Shown: positions 41,757 through 50,634 of the stretch, in pieces
Numbering within the stretch: position 1 is the stretch's first letter
Layout of the letters: each line of letters starts with the position of its first letter
Source: Saccharopolyspora hirsuta
GTDB taxonomy: Bacteria > Actinomycetota > Actinomycetes > Mycobacteriales > Pseudonocardiaceae
Reading direction: 5' to 3'
Length of the DNA stretch: 64,000 nt
Assembly: GCF_008630535.1 (NCBI RefSeq)
Contig: NZ_VWPH01000008.1
Coordinates: 310,001 to 374,000 of the forward strand
The notes under the pieces: generated by a model
Databases searched by the model: none
What the model saw: the letters and a program-made list of their open reading frames with translations, nothing else
Told to the model about the DNA's origin: nothing
Position numbers and translations under genes: made by a program

Positions 41757-42611
41757 ATGTCGCTGATGGAATCGAGCTCGACCCGGTTTCCGGGTCAGGC
41801 ACTGCCCGCCGCCTACCTCACCCCGGGGTCGTCGTCGTTCACCGACTTCCTCCGGTCCACCGCGCCGGAGCTGCTGCCCGGCGGGCGGAAGCTGGCCGAC
41901 GGCGTCGTGGAGGCCCCGCACGGCACCACCATCGTCGCGGTGACTTTCCGCGGCGGCGTGCTGCTGGCCGGTGACCGCCGCGCCACCATGGGCAACCTGA
42001 TCGCCCAGCGGGACATGGAGAAGCTGTTCGTCACCGACGCGTACTCGGCGGTCGGCATCGCCGGTACCGCGGGCGTGGCGCAGGAGCTGGTCAAGCTGTA
42101 CGCGGTCGAGCTGGAGCACTACGAGAAGCTGGAAGGCATCTCGCTGTCGTTGGACGGCAAGGCGAACCGGCTGGCCAACATGCTGCGCGGCAACCTCCAG
42201 GCCGCCATGCAGGGCCTGGCCGTGGTGCCGCTGTTCGCCGGTTACGACACCGAGGCCGAGGACCCCGACCGCGCCGGCCGGATCGTGTCCTACGACGTGG
42301 TCGGCGGCCGGTACGACGAGATCGCCGGCTACCACGCGGTGGGTTCCGGTTCGCTGTTCGCGAAGTCCGCGCTGAAGAAGCGCTTCGACCCGGACGCCGA
42401 CCTGGACACCGCGGTGCACACCGCGGTCGAGGCGCTCTACGACGCCGCCGACGACGACTCGGCCACCGGTGGCCCGGACCTGTCGCGGCGCATCTTCCCG
42501 TCGGTCATCACCATCACCGCCGCGGACGGTGCCGTGCGGCTGCCCGAGGAGCGCGCTTCCGAGGTCGCCACCGAGGTCGTCAACGGCCGGTTGGAGAACC
42601 CCGGCGGCTGA
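41757..42611 (+). CDS. prcB: 20S proteasome beta subunit
   Basis: 284 aa precursor. Residues 1-56 are a propeptide cleaved before Thr57 ([11 protein letters not shown]), which becomes the N-terminal nucleophile. The Ntn fold continues with [26 protein letters not shown] (Lys of the catalytic site region), [16 protein letters not shown] and [17 protein letters not shown]. The C-terminus is acidic. ATG 41757 is used, with CGGGAG upstream; a TTG at 41712 would add 15 residues but overlaps the TAGAGT -10 box at 41717-41722. prcA starts 52 bases later. Confidence 0.96.
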   Translation: MSLMESSSTRFPGQALPAAYLTPGSSSFTDFLRSTAPELLPGGRKLADGVVEAPHGTTIVAVTFRGGVLLAGDRRATMGNLIAQRDMEKLFVTDAYSAVGIAGTAGVAQELVKLYAVELEHYEKLEGISLSLDGKANRLANMLRGNLQAAMQGLAVVPLFAGYDTEAEDPDRAGRIVSYDVVGGRYDEIAGYHAVGSGSLFAKSALKKRFDPDADLDTAVHTAVEALYDAADDDSATGGPDLSRRIFPSVITITAADGAVRLPEERASEVATEVVNGRLENPGG

Positions 42612-42662
42612 CACCCGCCCCGATCCGACTCGCGAGCAGATTCGAACCAGGAGTGCACAGCC

Positions 42663-43412
42663 GTGACGATGCCGTTCTACACCTCCCCCGAGCAGTTGAT
42701 GCGGGAGCGTTCCGAGCTGGCCCGCAAGGGCATTGCGCGGGGGCGCAGCGTGGTGGTGCTCAAGTACGCCGGTGGCGTGCTGTTCGTCGCCGAGAACCCG
42801 TCGCCGACGCTGCACAAGGTCGCCGAGATCTACGACCGCATCGGGTTCGCCGCGGTGGGCCGCTACAGCGAGTTCGAGGCGCTGCGGGTGGCCGGGGTGC
42901 GCATCGCCGACGTGCGCGGGTACTCCTACGACCGGCGTGACGTCACCGGCCGGTCGCTGGCCAACACCTACGCCCAGCACCTGGGCGCCATCTTCACCGA
43001 GCAGATCAAGCCGTTCGAGGTGGAGATCTGCGTCGCCGAGGTGGGTTTCACCGCGGAGACCGACCAGCTGTACCGGCTGACCTACGACGGGTCCATCGTG
43101 GACGAACCGCAGTACGTGGTGATGGGCGGCCAGGCCGACGCGATCACCAGCACGCTCAAGGACTCCTTCAGCGACGGGCTGGAGCTGGCCGACGCGGCGA
43201 AGCTGGCGATCGAGGCGCTGTCCTCCGGCGGGGACGGCAACCGGGAGCTGGGCGAGGCCCAGCTGGAGGTCGCGGTCCTGGACCGCGCCCGGCCGAACCG
43301 GACGTTCCGCCGGATCCAGGGGGCCGCGCTGCGGGCGCTGCTCCCGGAGCGGGAGTCGACTTCGGACGAGTCCGGGTCCGACTCCGAGGGCGGGGAGCCG
43401 TCCGGCGAGTAG
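42663..43412 (+). CDS. prcA: 20S proteasome alpha subunit
   Basis: 249 aa. The N-terminal helix and gate ([47 protein letters not shown]) and the alpha-type Ntn fold without a catalytic Thr. Seven copies form the outer ring, whose pockets accept the Mpa GQYL tail. The C-terminal ~20 residues are Ser/Asp/Glu-rich and disordered ([21 protein letters not shown]). GTG 42663 follows CAGGAG. A perfect hairpin terminator lies 21 bases past the stop. Confidence 0.96.
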   Translation: MTMPFYTSPEQLMRERSELARKGIARGRSVVVLKYAGGVLFVAENPSPTLHKVAEIYDRIGFAAVGRYSEFEALRVAGVRIADVRGYSYDRRDVTGRSLANTYAQHLGAIFTEQIKPFEVEICVAEVGFTAETDQLYRLTYDGSIVDEPQYVVMGGQADAITSTLKDSFSDGLELADAAKLAIEALSSGGDGNRELGEAQLEVAVLDRARPNRTFRRIQGAALRALLPERESTSDESGSDSEGGEPSGE

Positions 43413-43433
43413 CGCGCGGCATCGCCGACTTCC

Positions 43434-43470
43434 CGAGTGCGGGGCACCGATCGCGGGTGCCCCGCACTCG
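43434..43470 (+). terminator. Terminator of the pup-prcBA operon
   Basis: Perfect 15-base arms CGAGTGCGGGGCACC (43434-43448) and its complement (43456-43470), 7-base loop. Confidence 0.8.
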
Positions 43471-43712
43471 TGCGTCCGGGGTTCCCCGAACGGCTGCCCG
43501 CCAAGCGTTGTCCGGTCGCAGCTTCCCCAACCGTCACAACATGCTGTGGTCCGGGAGGAGGCCGAACACCTCCGGTGGCGTGGCGGCGGGTTGCCGTGCG
43601 CGCTGGTCAGCGGCCCGCCCGGCGCGCACGATGACGCGGTGCAACCGATTTCGCGCGAAGAACGCGGCACAGGTGCCCGAACGGCGGACCGCCGCGAAGC
43701 GGTGTTTGCGCC

Positions 43713-43718
43713 TAGTGT
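43713..43718 (+). promoter_or_regulatory. -10 box (TAGTGT) of pafA
   Basis: Exactly 6 bases (GGAGTC) separate it from ATG 43725. Those bases include GGAG, but too close to serve as an SD, so the transcript should be leaderless. Confidence 0.6.
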
Positions 43719-43724
43719 GGAGTC

Positions 43725-45083
43725 ATGCAGCGGCGGATCTTCGGCATCGAAACCGAGTTCGGGGTCACCTGCACGTTCCACGGGCAGCGTCGACTGTCCC
43801 CGGACGAGGTGGCCAGATACCTGTTCCGACGGGTCGTGTCGTGGGGGCGGTCGTCCAACGTCTTCCTCCGCAACGGGGCCAGGCTCTACCTGGACGTGGG
43901 CTCCCACCCGGAGTACGCCACGGCCGAGTGCGACGACCTCGTCCAGCTCGTCACGCACGACAAGGCCGGTGAGCGGATCCTCGAGGACCTGCTCATCGAC
44001 GCCGAGCGGCGGCTGGCCGACGAGGGCATCGGCGGCGACATCTTCCTGTTCAAGAACAACACCGACTCGGCGGGCAACTCCTACGGCTGCCACGAGAACT
44101 ACCTGGTCGGCCGGTCCGGGGAGTTCTCCCGGATCGCCGACGTGCTGCTACCGTTCCTGGTGACCCGCCAGCTCATCTGCGGTGCGGGGAAGGTGCTGCA
44201 GACCCCGCGCGGCGCGGTGTACTGCCTGTCGCAGCGCGCCGAGCACATCTGGGAGGGCGTGTCCAGCGCGACGACCCGCTCGCGGCCGATCATCAACACC
44301 CGCGACGAGCCGCACGCCGACGCCGAGCGCTACCGCCGGCTGCACGTCATCGTCGGCGACTCCAACATGTCCGAGGTGACCACGCTGCTCAAGGTCGGCT
44401 CGGCGAACCTGGTGCTGGAGATGGTCGAGCAGGGCGTGCAGTTCCGGGACTTCAGCCTGGACAACCCGATCCGCGCGATCCGCGAGATCAGCCACGACCT
44501 GACCGGGCGGCGCACCGTCCGGCTGGCCGGCGGCCGGGAGGCCTCGGCGCTGGACATCCAGCGGGAGTACTACGGCCGGGCGGTGGACCACGTGGCGCGG
44601 CGCGGTTCGGACCCGATGACCGACCGGATCCTGGAGCTGTGGGGCCGGGCGCTGGACGCCATCGAGCAGCAGGACTTCTCGCTGATCGACCGGGAGGTCG
44701 ACTGGGCGATCAAGCACCGGCTGCTGGAGCGCTACCGCGGCAAGCACGGATTGGAGCTGTCCAGCCCGCGGATCGCCCAGCTGGACCTGGCCTACCACGA
44801 CATCCGCCGGGGCCGCGGGCTGTTCGACATGCTGCAGCGCAAGGACCTGGTGGACCGGGCCACCGAGGACGGCGAGATCGAGGCGGCCAAGGACACCCCG
44901 CCACAGAGCACCCGGGCCAAGCTGCGCGGCGACTTCATCGCCGCCGCGCAGGCGGCGGGCCGCGACTTCACGGTCGACTGGGTGCACCTGAAGCTCAACG
45001 ACCAGGCCCAGCGGACCGTCCTGTGCAAGGACCCGTTCCGCGCCGTCGACGACCGCGTGGAGCGGCTCATCAGCTCCCTGTGA
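43725..45083 (+). CDS. pafA: Pup ligase (proteasome accessory factor A)
   Basis: 452 aa. Uses ATP to phosphorylate the C-terminal Glu of Pup and joins it to a target lysine. [16 protein letters not shown] holds the magnesium Glu, [36 protein letters not shown] the catalytic Asp, [21 protein letters not shown] and [27 protein letters not shown] the nucleotide site. The C-terminal ~70 residues ([20 protein letters not shown] region; [20 protein letters not shown]) form the RNase H-like Pup-binding part. It lacks the Dop loop. It shares a bidirectional terminator with the convergent SDR gene. Confidence 0.96.
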   Translation: MQRRIFGIETEFGVTCTFHGQRRLSPDEVARYLFRRVVSWGRSSNVFLRNGARLYLDVGSHPEYATAECDDLVQLVTHDKAGERILEDLLIDAERRLADEGIGGDIFLFKNNTDSAGNSYGCHENYLVGRSGEFSRIADVLLPFLVTRQLICGAGKVLQTPRGAVYCLSQRAEHIWEGVSSATTRSRPIINTRDEPHADAERYRRLHVIVGDSNMSEVTTLLKVGSANLVLEMVEQGVQFRDFSLDNPIRAIREISHDLTGRRTVRLAGGREASALDIQREYYGRAVDHVARRGSDPMTDRILELWGRALDAIEQQDFSLIDREVDWAIKHRLLERYRGKHGLELSSPRIAQLDLAYHDIRRGRGLFDMLQRKDLVDRATEDGEIEAAKDTPPQSTRAKLRGDFIAAAQAAGRDFTVDWVHLKLNDQAQRTVLCKDPFRAVDDRVERLISSL

Positions 45084-45084
45084 A

Positions 45085-45122
45085 CCACGAGGTGAGGGGC
45101 GCCCGCGCCCCTCACCTCGTGG
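45085..45122. terminator. Bidirectional terminator, pafA / SDR
   Basis: Arms CCACGAGGTGAGGGGCGC (45085-45102) and its complement (45105-45122), essentially perfect. Confidence 0.85.
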
Positions 45123-45125
45123 TGA

Positions 45126-45821
45126 TCAGCGCTCCTGGCCGGTGGGGCGGATGATGAGCTCGTTGACGTCGACCGTCGGGGGCTGCTGGAGGGCGTAGAG
45201 GGCGGCGTTGGCGATGTCCTCGGCGCGCAGCTTCGGGACGTTCGGGGTGTCCGCGGTCATCTCGGTCTCGACCATGCCGGGCTGGATGAGGGTGACGCGG
45301 ACGCCGGTGCCGACGCACTCCGCGCGGATGTTCTGGGCCATGCCGGTGACCGCCCACTTCGTCGCCGAGTAGAGGTTGCCGGGGCGGAGGTTGCGGCCCG
45401 CGTTCGAGCCGGTCAGCAGCAGGTGGCCCTCGGTGCGGGTGAGCGCGGGCAGCGCCGCGCGGGCGGTGATCGCGGCGCCGTAGACGTTGGTCAGGACCAT
45501 CTCGCGCCACTGCTCGGGGGCGGCGCCGCCGTTGCCGAGGAACGAGGTCTGCACGCTCATGCCCGCGTTGGCGAACACCGCGTCCAGGCGGCCGAAGTGC
45601 TCCTCCGCGCGCTGCACGGCGGCGGTGAGGCTCGCGTAGTCGGTGACGTCGCAGGGCAGGGCGAGGGCGGTCTCCGGGCCGAGCTCGTCGACCAGCGCGG
45701 ACAGGGCTTCGGTGGAGCGGGCGGTCAGGACCAGGCGGAAACCGGCTGCGGCGGCGGCCCGCGCGGTCGCGGCGCCGATGCCGCGGGAGGCACCGGTGAT
45801 CATCAGGACGCGATCGGACAT
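45126..45821 (-). CDS. Short-chain dehydrogenase/reductase
   Basis: 231 aa classical SDR. Cofactor motif GASRGIGAATARA (TGxxxGIG type) at residues 10-22, an LTARS loop suited to NADP, NAG in VFANAGMSV, and the active site Ser (LTGSNAG) with YSATKWA (YxxxK). Substrate unknown. It lies on the opposite strand, breaking the pafA to pafB run, and has its own start about 185 bases from pafB. Confidence 0.9.
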   Translation of the reverse strand: MSDRVLMITGASRGIGAATARAAAAAGFRLVLTARSTEALSALVDELGPETALALPCDVTDYASLTAAVQRAEEHFGRLDAVFANAGMSVQTSFLGNGGAAPEQWREMVLTNVYGAAITARAALPALTRTEGHLLLTGSNAGRNLRPGNLYSATKWAVTGMAQNIRAECVGTGVRVTLIQPGMVETEMTADTPNVPKLRAEDIANAALYALQQPPTVDVNELIIRPTGQER

Positions 45822-45995
45822 GGTCCCAGGGTAGGGGCGCGCGATCAGCCGGAGCCGGTGATCACGCTGCGTCGCGAAATATTTTCGCGTTGATCGTGAC
45901 TTCAGTGCTGACCGAAATCAACGCCCCGTCCGCCACGTGGGCCCCACTGGTCGCAACACGCCCCGACCCAAACACATGATCGAATCCGGGCGGGC

Positions 45996-46001
45996 TAGAG
46001 T
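45996..46001 (+). promoter_or_regulatory. -10 box (TAGAGT) of pafB
   Basis: It lies 6 bases (TTTCCG) before GTG 46008 with no SD sequence, so a leaderless transcript is likely. Confidence 0.55.
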
Positions 46002-46007
46002 TTTCCG

Positions 46008-47000
46008 GTGGCCACTGTGCGTGCTGAACGCTTGGTGAACCTGGTGCTGTGTCTGCTGTCGACCCGCCAGTACCTCACCGCGGAGCGGATCCGGGCGATC
46101 GTGCCGGGCTATTCCGGCGCGCCCACCGACGAGGCCTTCTTCCGGACCTTCGAACGGGACAAGGCGGAGCTGCGCGATCTGGGCATCCCGCTGGAGACCG
46201 GTCGCAACTCGGCCTTCGACGCCACCGACGGCTACCGCATCGCGCGCCGCGACTACGAGCTCGGCGACATCGACCTCGAACCCGACGAGGCGGCCGCGGT
46301 GGCTCTGGCGGTGCGGTTGTGGGACGCCCCGGAGCTCACCGCGGCGGCCCGCGGCGCGCTGCTGAAGCTGCGCGCGGCCGGTGTGGACGTCGACGAGCAC
46401 GCGTCGTCGACGGTCGAGCCCAAGGTGCGCACCACCGAGCCCGCGTTCGCGCCGCTGCTGGCGGCGGTGCAGAGCGGCCGGGTGGTGGAGTTCGACTACC
46501 GGCGCCCGAGCAGCCCCGACGTGCACCGGCGGACCGTCGAGCCGTGGGGCGTGGTGTCCTGGCGCGGCCGCTGGTACGTCGTCGGGCACGACCGCGACCG
46601 GCAGGCGCCGCGCTGCTTCCGGCTGTCCCGGATCCAGGGGAAGGTCAAGGCGGTCGGGCGGGCCGGGCAGGTCCAGCGCCCGCCGGACATCGACCTGCTG
46701 AGCTTCGTCGCCGGCGAGCAGCGCGAGGCGCCGCCGAGCACGCTCGCCCGCGTGTGGGTCGCGGACGGGCGCGCGCAGGGCGCGCGGCGGCGGGCGAAGG
46801 TGGTCGACCGGATGAAGCTCGGCGGCGACTGGGGCGACGTGGTCGAGCTCGACCTGCGCTACCCGGAGTCCGCGGCCGGGTGGCTGGCCGGGTACGGGGC
46901 GGACGTGGCGGTGCTGGAGCCGGACACGCTGCGCAAGACGATCCACGAGATCCACCTCGACGTGGTGGACCAGGGCGAGGAGCCGGGGGCGGCGTCGTGA
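46008..47000 (+). CDS. pafB: WYL-domain DNA-damage regulator PafB
   Basis: 330 aa. An N-terminal winged helix (AERLVNLVLCLLSTRQYLTAERIRAIVPGY) precedes a WYL domain (about 150-240; VVEFDYRRPSSPDVHRRTVEPWGVVSWRGRWYVVGHDRDRQAPRCFRLSRI) and a WCX C-terminal extension (YPESAAGWLAGYGADVAVLEPD). PafB and PafC form a heterodimer that activates the LexA-independent DNA-damage response in mycobacteria, sensing single-stranded DNA through the WYL part. Despite the name it is not needed for pupylation. It ends 16 bases before pafC. Confidence 0.93.
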   Translation: MATVRAERLVNLVLCLLSTRQYLTAERIRAIVPGYSGAPTDEAFFRTFERDKAELRDLGIPLETGRNSAFDATDGYRIARRDYELGDIDLEPDEAAAVALAVRLWDAPELTAAARGALLKLRAAGVDVDEHASSTVEPKVRTTEPAFAPLLAAVQSGRVVEFDYRRPSSPDVHRRTVEPWGVVSWRGRWYVVGHDRDRQAPRCFRLSRIQGKVKAVGRAGQVQRPPDIDLLSFVAGEQREAPPSTLARVWVADGRAQGARRRAKVVDRMKLGGDWGDVVELDLRYPESAAGWLAGYGADVAVLEPDTLRKTIHEIHLDVVDQGEEPGAAS

Positions 47001-47016
47001 GCGGTTGGGGGACGCG

Positions 47017-47988
47017 GTGACGAGTGCGACCGAGCGGCTGCCGCGCCTGCTGGCGCTGGTGCCGTACCTGCTGAGCCGACCGGGCATCCCGGTCGCCGAC
47101 GCCGCGGCGGACTTCGGCGTCACCGAGCAGCAGCTGCGCAAGGACCTGGAGCTGCTGTGGATGTGCGGGCTGCCCGGCTACGGGCCCGGCGACCTGATCG
47201 ACCTGTCCTTCGAGAGCGACACCATCACCGTCACCTACGACGCGGGCATGCGGCGGCCGCTGCGGCTGACCGCGTCCGAGGCCACCGCGCTGCTGGTGGC
47301 CCTGCGGGCGCTGGCCGAGACGCCGGGCATCACCGACACCGATGCGGTGCAGCGGACCCTGGCGAAGGTGGAGAACGCGGTCGGGCAGGCCCGCCCGGCC
47401 GGGGTGGTCGTCGGGCTGGAAGGCCGCGAGGGCGCGGTGCGGCCGGGCGTGCGCGGGTCCGTGCAGGACGCCACGACGCGGCGCCGGGCGCTCCGGATCC
47501 GCTACTACACGCCCTCCCGGGACGAGATCAGCGAGCGGACCGTGGACCCGATGCGGCTGCTGCTCATCGACGGGCGCAGCTACCTGGAGGCCTGGTGCCG
47601 CAGCGCGCAGGGCGTGCGGATGTTCCGGCTGGACCGCATCGACGAGGTCGAGGTGCTGGACGAACCCGCGCAGCCGCCCTCGGAGGCCGAGCCCACCGAC
47701 GTGTCCGAGGGGCTGTTCCGGCCCGCGCCCGACCAGTCGGTGGCGGAGCTGGAGCTGGAGCCCGACGCGCGCTGGGTCGCCGAGTACTACCAGGTGGACG
47801 AGGTCGTCGAGCTGCCGCACGGGCGGGCGCGGGTGCGGATGCGCTACGCCGACCGGAGCTGGATGAGCCGCCTGCTGCTCGGGCTGGGCGGGCAGGTGCG
47901 GGTGCTCAGCCCCCGGGACCTGGCCTGTGACGTGCGTCAACGCGCGGAAGACGCGTTGACGCGGGCACGTCACCTGCCGTCCACCTGA
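47017..47988 (+). CDS. pafC: WYL-domain DNA-damage regulator PafC
   Basis: 323 aa partner of PafB: winged helix (RLPRLLALVPYLLSRPGIPVADAAADFGVTEQQLRKDLELLWMCGLPGYGPGDLID), then the WYL region (ALRIRYYTPSRDEISERTVDPMRLLLIDGRSYLEAWCRSAQGVRMFRLDRIDEVEVLD) and C-terminal WCX. GTG 47017 is used; a TTG at 47005 would add four residues. Cotranscribed with pafB. Confidence 0.93.
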   Translation: MTSATERLPRLLALVPYLLSRPGIPVADAAADFGVTEQQLRKDLELLWMCGLPGYGPGDLIDLSFESDTITVTYDAGMRRPLRLTASEATALLVALRALAETPGITDTDAVQRTLAKVENAVGQARPAGVVVGLEGREGAVRPGVRGSVQDATTRRRALRIRYYTPSRDEISERTVDPMRLLLIDGRSYLEAWCRSAQGVRMFRLDRIDEVEVLDEPAQPPSEAEPTDVSEGLFRPAPDQSVAELELEPDARWVAEYYQVDEVVELPHGRARVRMRYADRSWMSRLLLGLGGQVRVLSPRDLACDVRQRAEDALTRARHLPST

Positions 47989-47994
47989 GCCCGA

Positions 47995-48000
47995 TACGGT
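47995..48000 (+). promoter_or_regulatory. -10 box (TACGGT) of the small membrane protein gene
   Basis: It lies 6 bases before GTG 48007 with no SD sequence. It overlaps nothing coding, 6 bases after the pafC stop. Confidence 0.45.
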
Positions 48001-48006
48001 GACTGC

Positions 48007-48207
48007 GTGCCGTACGTGTGGAGTCTTGTGCTGCTGGGGGCGGGTCTGGTCCTGCTCGTGCTGCTGCTGGTCCGGGTGCTCCGGGAGGTCGGGCGGTTCA
48101 AATCCGTGCAGCGGCAGGTCGCCCACGACCTCGCGGACCGCAGCGGCCTGGTGAAGGCGCGCGTCGCCGGGCTGAAGGTGGCGTTCTCCGAACGCCGCCG
48201 CAGGTGA
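48007..48207 (+). CDS. Small single-pass membrane protein
   Basis: 66 aa. One N-terminal helix (VWSLVLLGAGLVLLVLLLVRVL) followed by a basic amphipathic tail (REVGRFKSVQRQVAHDLADRSGLVKARVAGLKVAFSERRRR). Its size and basic tail recall small proteins kept between pafC and tatA in actinobacteria; no function is known to me. GTG 48007 is preceded by a 6-base-spaced TACGGT box. It could help the adjacent Tat system, but that is only positional. Confidence 0.7.
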   Translation: MPYVWSLVLLGAGLVLLVLLLVRVLREVGRFKSVQRQVAHDLADRSGLVKARVAGLKVAFSERRRR

Positions 48208-48286
48208 CGCGCAACGGCCCTATTTGTCCCGCCCTGCCGCGCGTACGATGTCGCCCAGCAGGGACATCACGAAAGGTTGTGTTCGG

Positions 48287-48562
48287 ATGGGTTTGCCAGG
48301 TGGCTGGGAGCTGATCCTCATCGTCTTGGTTCTGGTGCTGCTCTTCGGCGCCACCAAGCTCCCGCAGATGGCCCGCTCGCTCGGCCAGTCCGCGCGCGTG
48401 TTCAAGGCCGAGGCCCGCGGCATGAAGGCCGACGAGGAAGCCGCGAAGAAGGCCGAGGAGGAGAAGGCGAAGCCGGAGCTGACCGCCGGTGAGTCCAGCA
48501 CGCCCCCGGTCGCGTCGCCGTCGCCGGCCGACGAGAAGCAGCGCAACGACTCCAAGAACTGA
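48287..48562 (+). CDS. tatA: Twin-arginine translocase subunit TatA
   Basis: 91 aa. A short membrane helix (GWELILIVLVLVLLFGATKLPQMARSLGQS) with the FG hinge, an amphipathic helix and a charged Lys/Glu/Ala-rich tail. TatA polymerises to form the path for folded proteins. ATG 48287 starts right before the helix (MGLPGGWE), as in the family; upstream in-frame Met codons would bury it. tatC begins 19 bases downstream. Confidence 0.93.
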   Translation: MGLPGGWELILIVLVLVLLFGATKLPQMARSLGQSARVFKAEARGMKADEEAAKKAEEEKAKPELTAGESSTPPVASPSPADEKQRNDSKN

Positions 48563-48581
48563 CTGAGGACGGGACAACACG

Positions 48582-49538
48582 GTGGGTAATCCACTGCGTC
48601 GCCTGAACCCGTTCCGCAAGGACCGCCGCCGGTGGGGCCGCAGGCACAACCCGGACGGCACCATGACGCTCGTCGATCACCTCTACGAGCTGCGGTACCG
48701 GTTGGGCGTGGCCTTGGCGGCCGTGGTCGTGGGTGCGATCTTCGGGATCTGGTGGTTCTCCCACTCGGCCTTCGGGTTGCCCACGCTCAGCGACTTCCTG
48801 CTCGAGCCGTACTGCCAGCTGCCCGACACCCAGCGGCTGTCCCCGAACGGGCACTGCCAGCTGCTGCAGACCGAGCCGTTCGAGATCTTCATGCTGACCC
48901 TGAAGGTCGGCGTCGCGGTCGGTGCGCTGCTGTTCAGCCCGGTGTGGCTGTACCAGCTGTGGGCGTTCATCACGCCCGGTCTGTACGCCAAGGAGCGCAA
49001 GTTCGCGCGGCTGTTCGTCGGCTGCGCGACCGTGCTGTTCCTCGCCGGTGCGGTGCTGGCGTACTACATCCTGCCGGTGGCGCTGTCGTTCATGGCCGGG
49101 TTCGGCGGGGACGCGTTCTTCACCGCGCTCACCGGTGGCAAGTACATCAGCTTCATGCTGCTCCTGCTGGTGATCTTCGGCGTCAGCTTCGAGCTGCCGC
49201 TGATCCTGGTGATGCTCAACTTCGCCGGGATCGTCAGCTACGAGAAGCTGAAGAGCTGGTGGCGGGGCATCGTGTTCGCGCTGTTCGTGTTCGCCGCGAT
49301 CGCCACCCCGGGGCAGGACCCGTTCTCGATGCTCGCGCTGGCCGCGGCGCTGTGCGTGCTGTTCACCATCGCGATGGCGATCTGCCGGGCCAACGACAAG
49401 CGCAAGGCCAAGAAGCTCGCCGCTCAGGGGCTGACCGAGGTCGGGCTGGACGAGGCGTCCGAGATCGACTTCCGGGGCTCCGACATCGACGTGCGGCCCT
49501 CGCAGCTGCCCAAGCAGCACCACGACGACGTCACCTGA
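48582..49538 (+). CDS. tatC: Twin-arginine translocase subunit TatC
   Basis: 318 aa. Six membrane helices. The cytoplasmic N-terminus has [18 protein letters not shown], the conserved ELR motif that reads the twin-arginine signal, and [24 protein letters not shown] is the conserved first cytoplasmic loop. The C-terminal extension ([26 protein letters not shown]) is longer than in E. coli, as in other actinobacteria. GTG 48582 with GAGGACGGGAC upstream. Confidence 0.95.
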   Translation: MGNPLRRLNPFRKDRRRWGRRHNPDGTMTLVDHLYELRYRLGVALAAVVVGAIFGIWWFSHSAFGLPTLSDFLLEPYCQLPDTQRLSPNGHCQLLQTEPFEIFMLTLKVGVAVGALLFSPVWLYQLWAFITPGLYAKERKFARLFVGCATVLFLAGAVLAYYILPVALSFMAGFGGDAFFTALTGGKYISFMLLLLVIFGVSFELPLILVMLNFAGIVSYEKLKSWWRGIVFALFVFAAIATPGQDPFSMLALAAALCVLFTIAMAICRANDKRKAKKLAAQGLTEVGLDEASEIDFRGSDIDVRPSQLPKQHHDDVT

Positions 49539-49593
49539 GACTCGTGAGCGGGCACTAGCCAAGGCGGCCCCGCGTGGGTGAGGATCTTGCCTC

Positions 49594-50472
49594 GTGCGCT
49601 GTGTCCTGTTGATCAACCCCGCGGCCGGTGGTCGGCTCTCGGCGAAGGTGGTCGGCGAGATCGTCGGCCACCTTCGCGCTGTCTGCGACGTCCGGACGGT
49701 GATCGCCACCGATGCCGGTGGTGCCGCCGAGGCCGCCAGGCGCGCGGTGTCCGACGGTGCCGACGTGCTCGCCGTGGTCGGTGGTGACGGCATCGCGCAC
49801 CTCGCGGTGCAGGCGTGCGCGGAGTCCGGCACCGCGCTCGCGCTGATCCCGGCCGGTACCGGCAACGACCTGGCGCGGGGCCTCGAAGTGCCGCTCGACG
49901 CGGTCGCCGCCGCTCGGGCCGTCGCCCGGGCGCTGAAGGCGGGGGAGCAGCGGCGCATCGACCTCGGCAAGGCGGCCGGGGCGGGCTGGTTCGCGACCGT
50001 GCTGTGCGCCGGGTTCGACTCGCGGGTCAACGCGCGGGCGAACCGGATGCGCTGGCCGCGCGGGCAGCGGCGTTATGACGTGGCGGTGGTCCGGGAGCTG
50101 CTGGGGCTGCACGCGATGCCGCTGCGGGTGGAGACCGAGTCCGGGGTCATCGAGCTGGACGCGACGCTGGTCGCGGTGGGCAACTCCGCCTGCTACGGCG
50201 GGGGCATCCCGGTCTGCCCGGGCGCCGACCCGGCGGACGGTCTGCTCGACGTGACGGTGGTCGGCGAGGTGTCGCGGCGCGACTTCATCGGGATCCTGCC
50301 GACGCTGCGGTCCGGTCGGCACGTGGAGCACCCGGCGGTGACCACGCTGCGGGCCCGGCGGATCCGGTTGGGCGGGGACAACGGCTGGCTGGCCTACGCC
50401 GACGGCGAACCGCAGGCCCGGCTGCCGCTGACCATCCGCTGCGCGCCGGGCGCGCTGCGCGTCGTCGGCTGA
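49594..50472 (+). CDS. Diacylglycerol/lipid kinase (YegS/DagK type)
   Basis: 292 aa. Lipid-kinase catalytic fold: LLINPAAGG at the start, AVVGGDGIAHLAVQ (GGDG motif), LALIPAGTGNDLARGL, then a beta-sandwich C-terminal half (CYGGGIPVCPGADPADGLLDVTVVGEV). It phosphorylates diacylglycerol or a related lipid, recycling it to phosphatidate. Conserved between tatC and helY in many actinobacteria. GTG 49594; 55 bases after tatC. R2 copy B follows the stop. Confidence 0.9.
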   Translation: MRCVLLINPAAGGRLSAKVVGEIVGHLRAVCDVRTVIATDAGGAAEAARRAVSDGADVLAVVGGDGIAHLAVQACAESGTALALIPAGTGNDLARGLEVPLDAVAAARAVARALKAGEQRRIDLGKAAGAGWFATVLCAGFDSRVNARANRMRWPRGQRRYDVAVVRELLGLHAMPLRVETESGVIELDATLVAVGNSACYGGGIPVCPGADPADGLLDVTVVGEVSRRDFIGILPTLRSGRHVEHPAVTTLRARRIRLGGDNGWLAYADGEPQARLPLTIRCAPGALRVVG

Positions 50473-50550
50473 CGTTTCGCCTGGTCAGGTCCCGTGAGTA
50501 CTTTCTGGTGCCCTGGCGCCACGAAGTGCTCACGGGGTCCCCACCTGCGG
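50473..50550. repeat. Dispersed hairpin element R2, copy B
   Basis: 20-position stem 50491-50510 with 50517-50536 (16 Watson-Crick, 3 G-T, 1 mismatch) and a 6-base loop, 18 bases past the kinase stop. Inverted relative to copy A at 32984-33048, and conserved also in the flank GTTTCGCCTGGTCAGGTCCC. Confidence 0.8.
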
Positions 50551-50634
50551 AAACGGGCGGATTGTGACGAGGTGCGCACCGCCGGTGCGGGCTCGGTTGC
50601 GACGGTGGTCGGTGGGATGTGAAAGCCTTGGGGG

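Larger units (their letters stand above)
43413..43724. other. 312-bp intergenic region, prcA / pafA
   Basis: It contains the prcA terminator, then about 240 bases with no gene-like signal, and finally the leaderless promoter of pafA. Confidence 0.6.
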
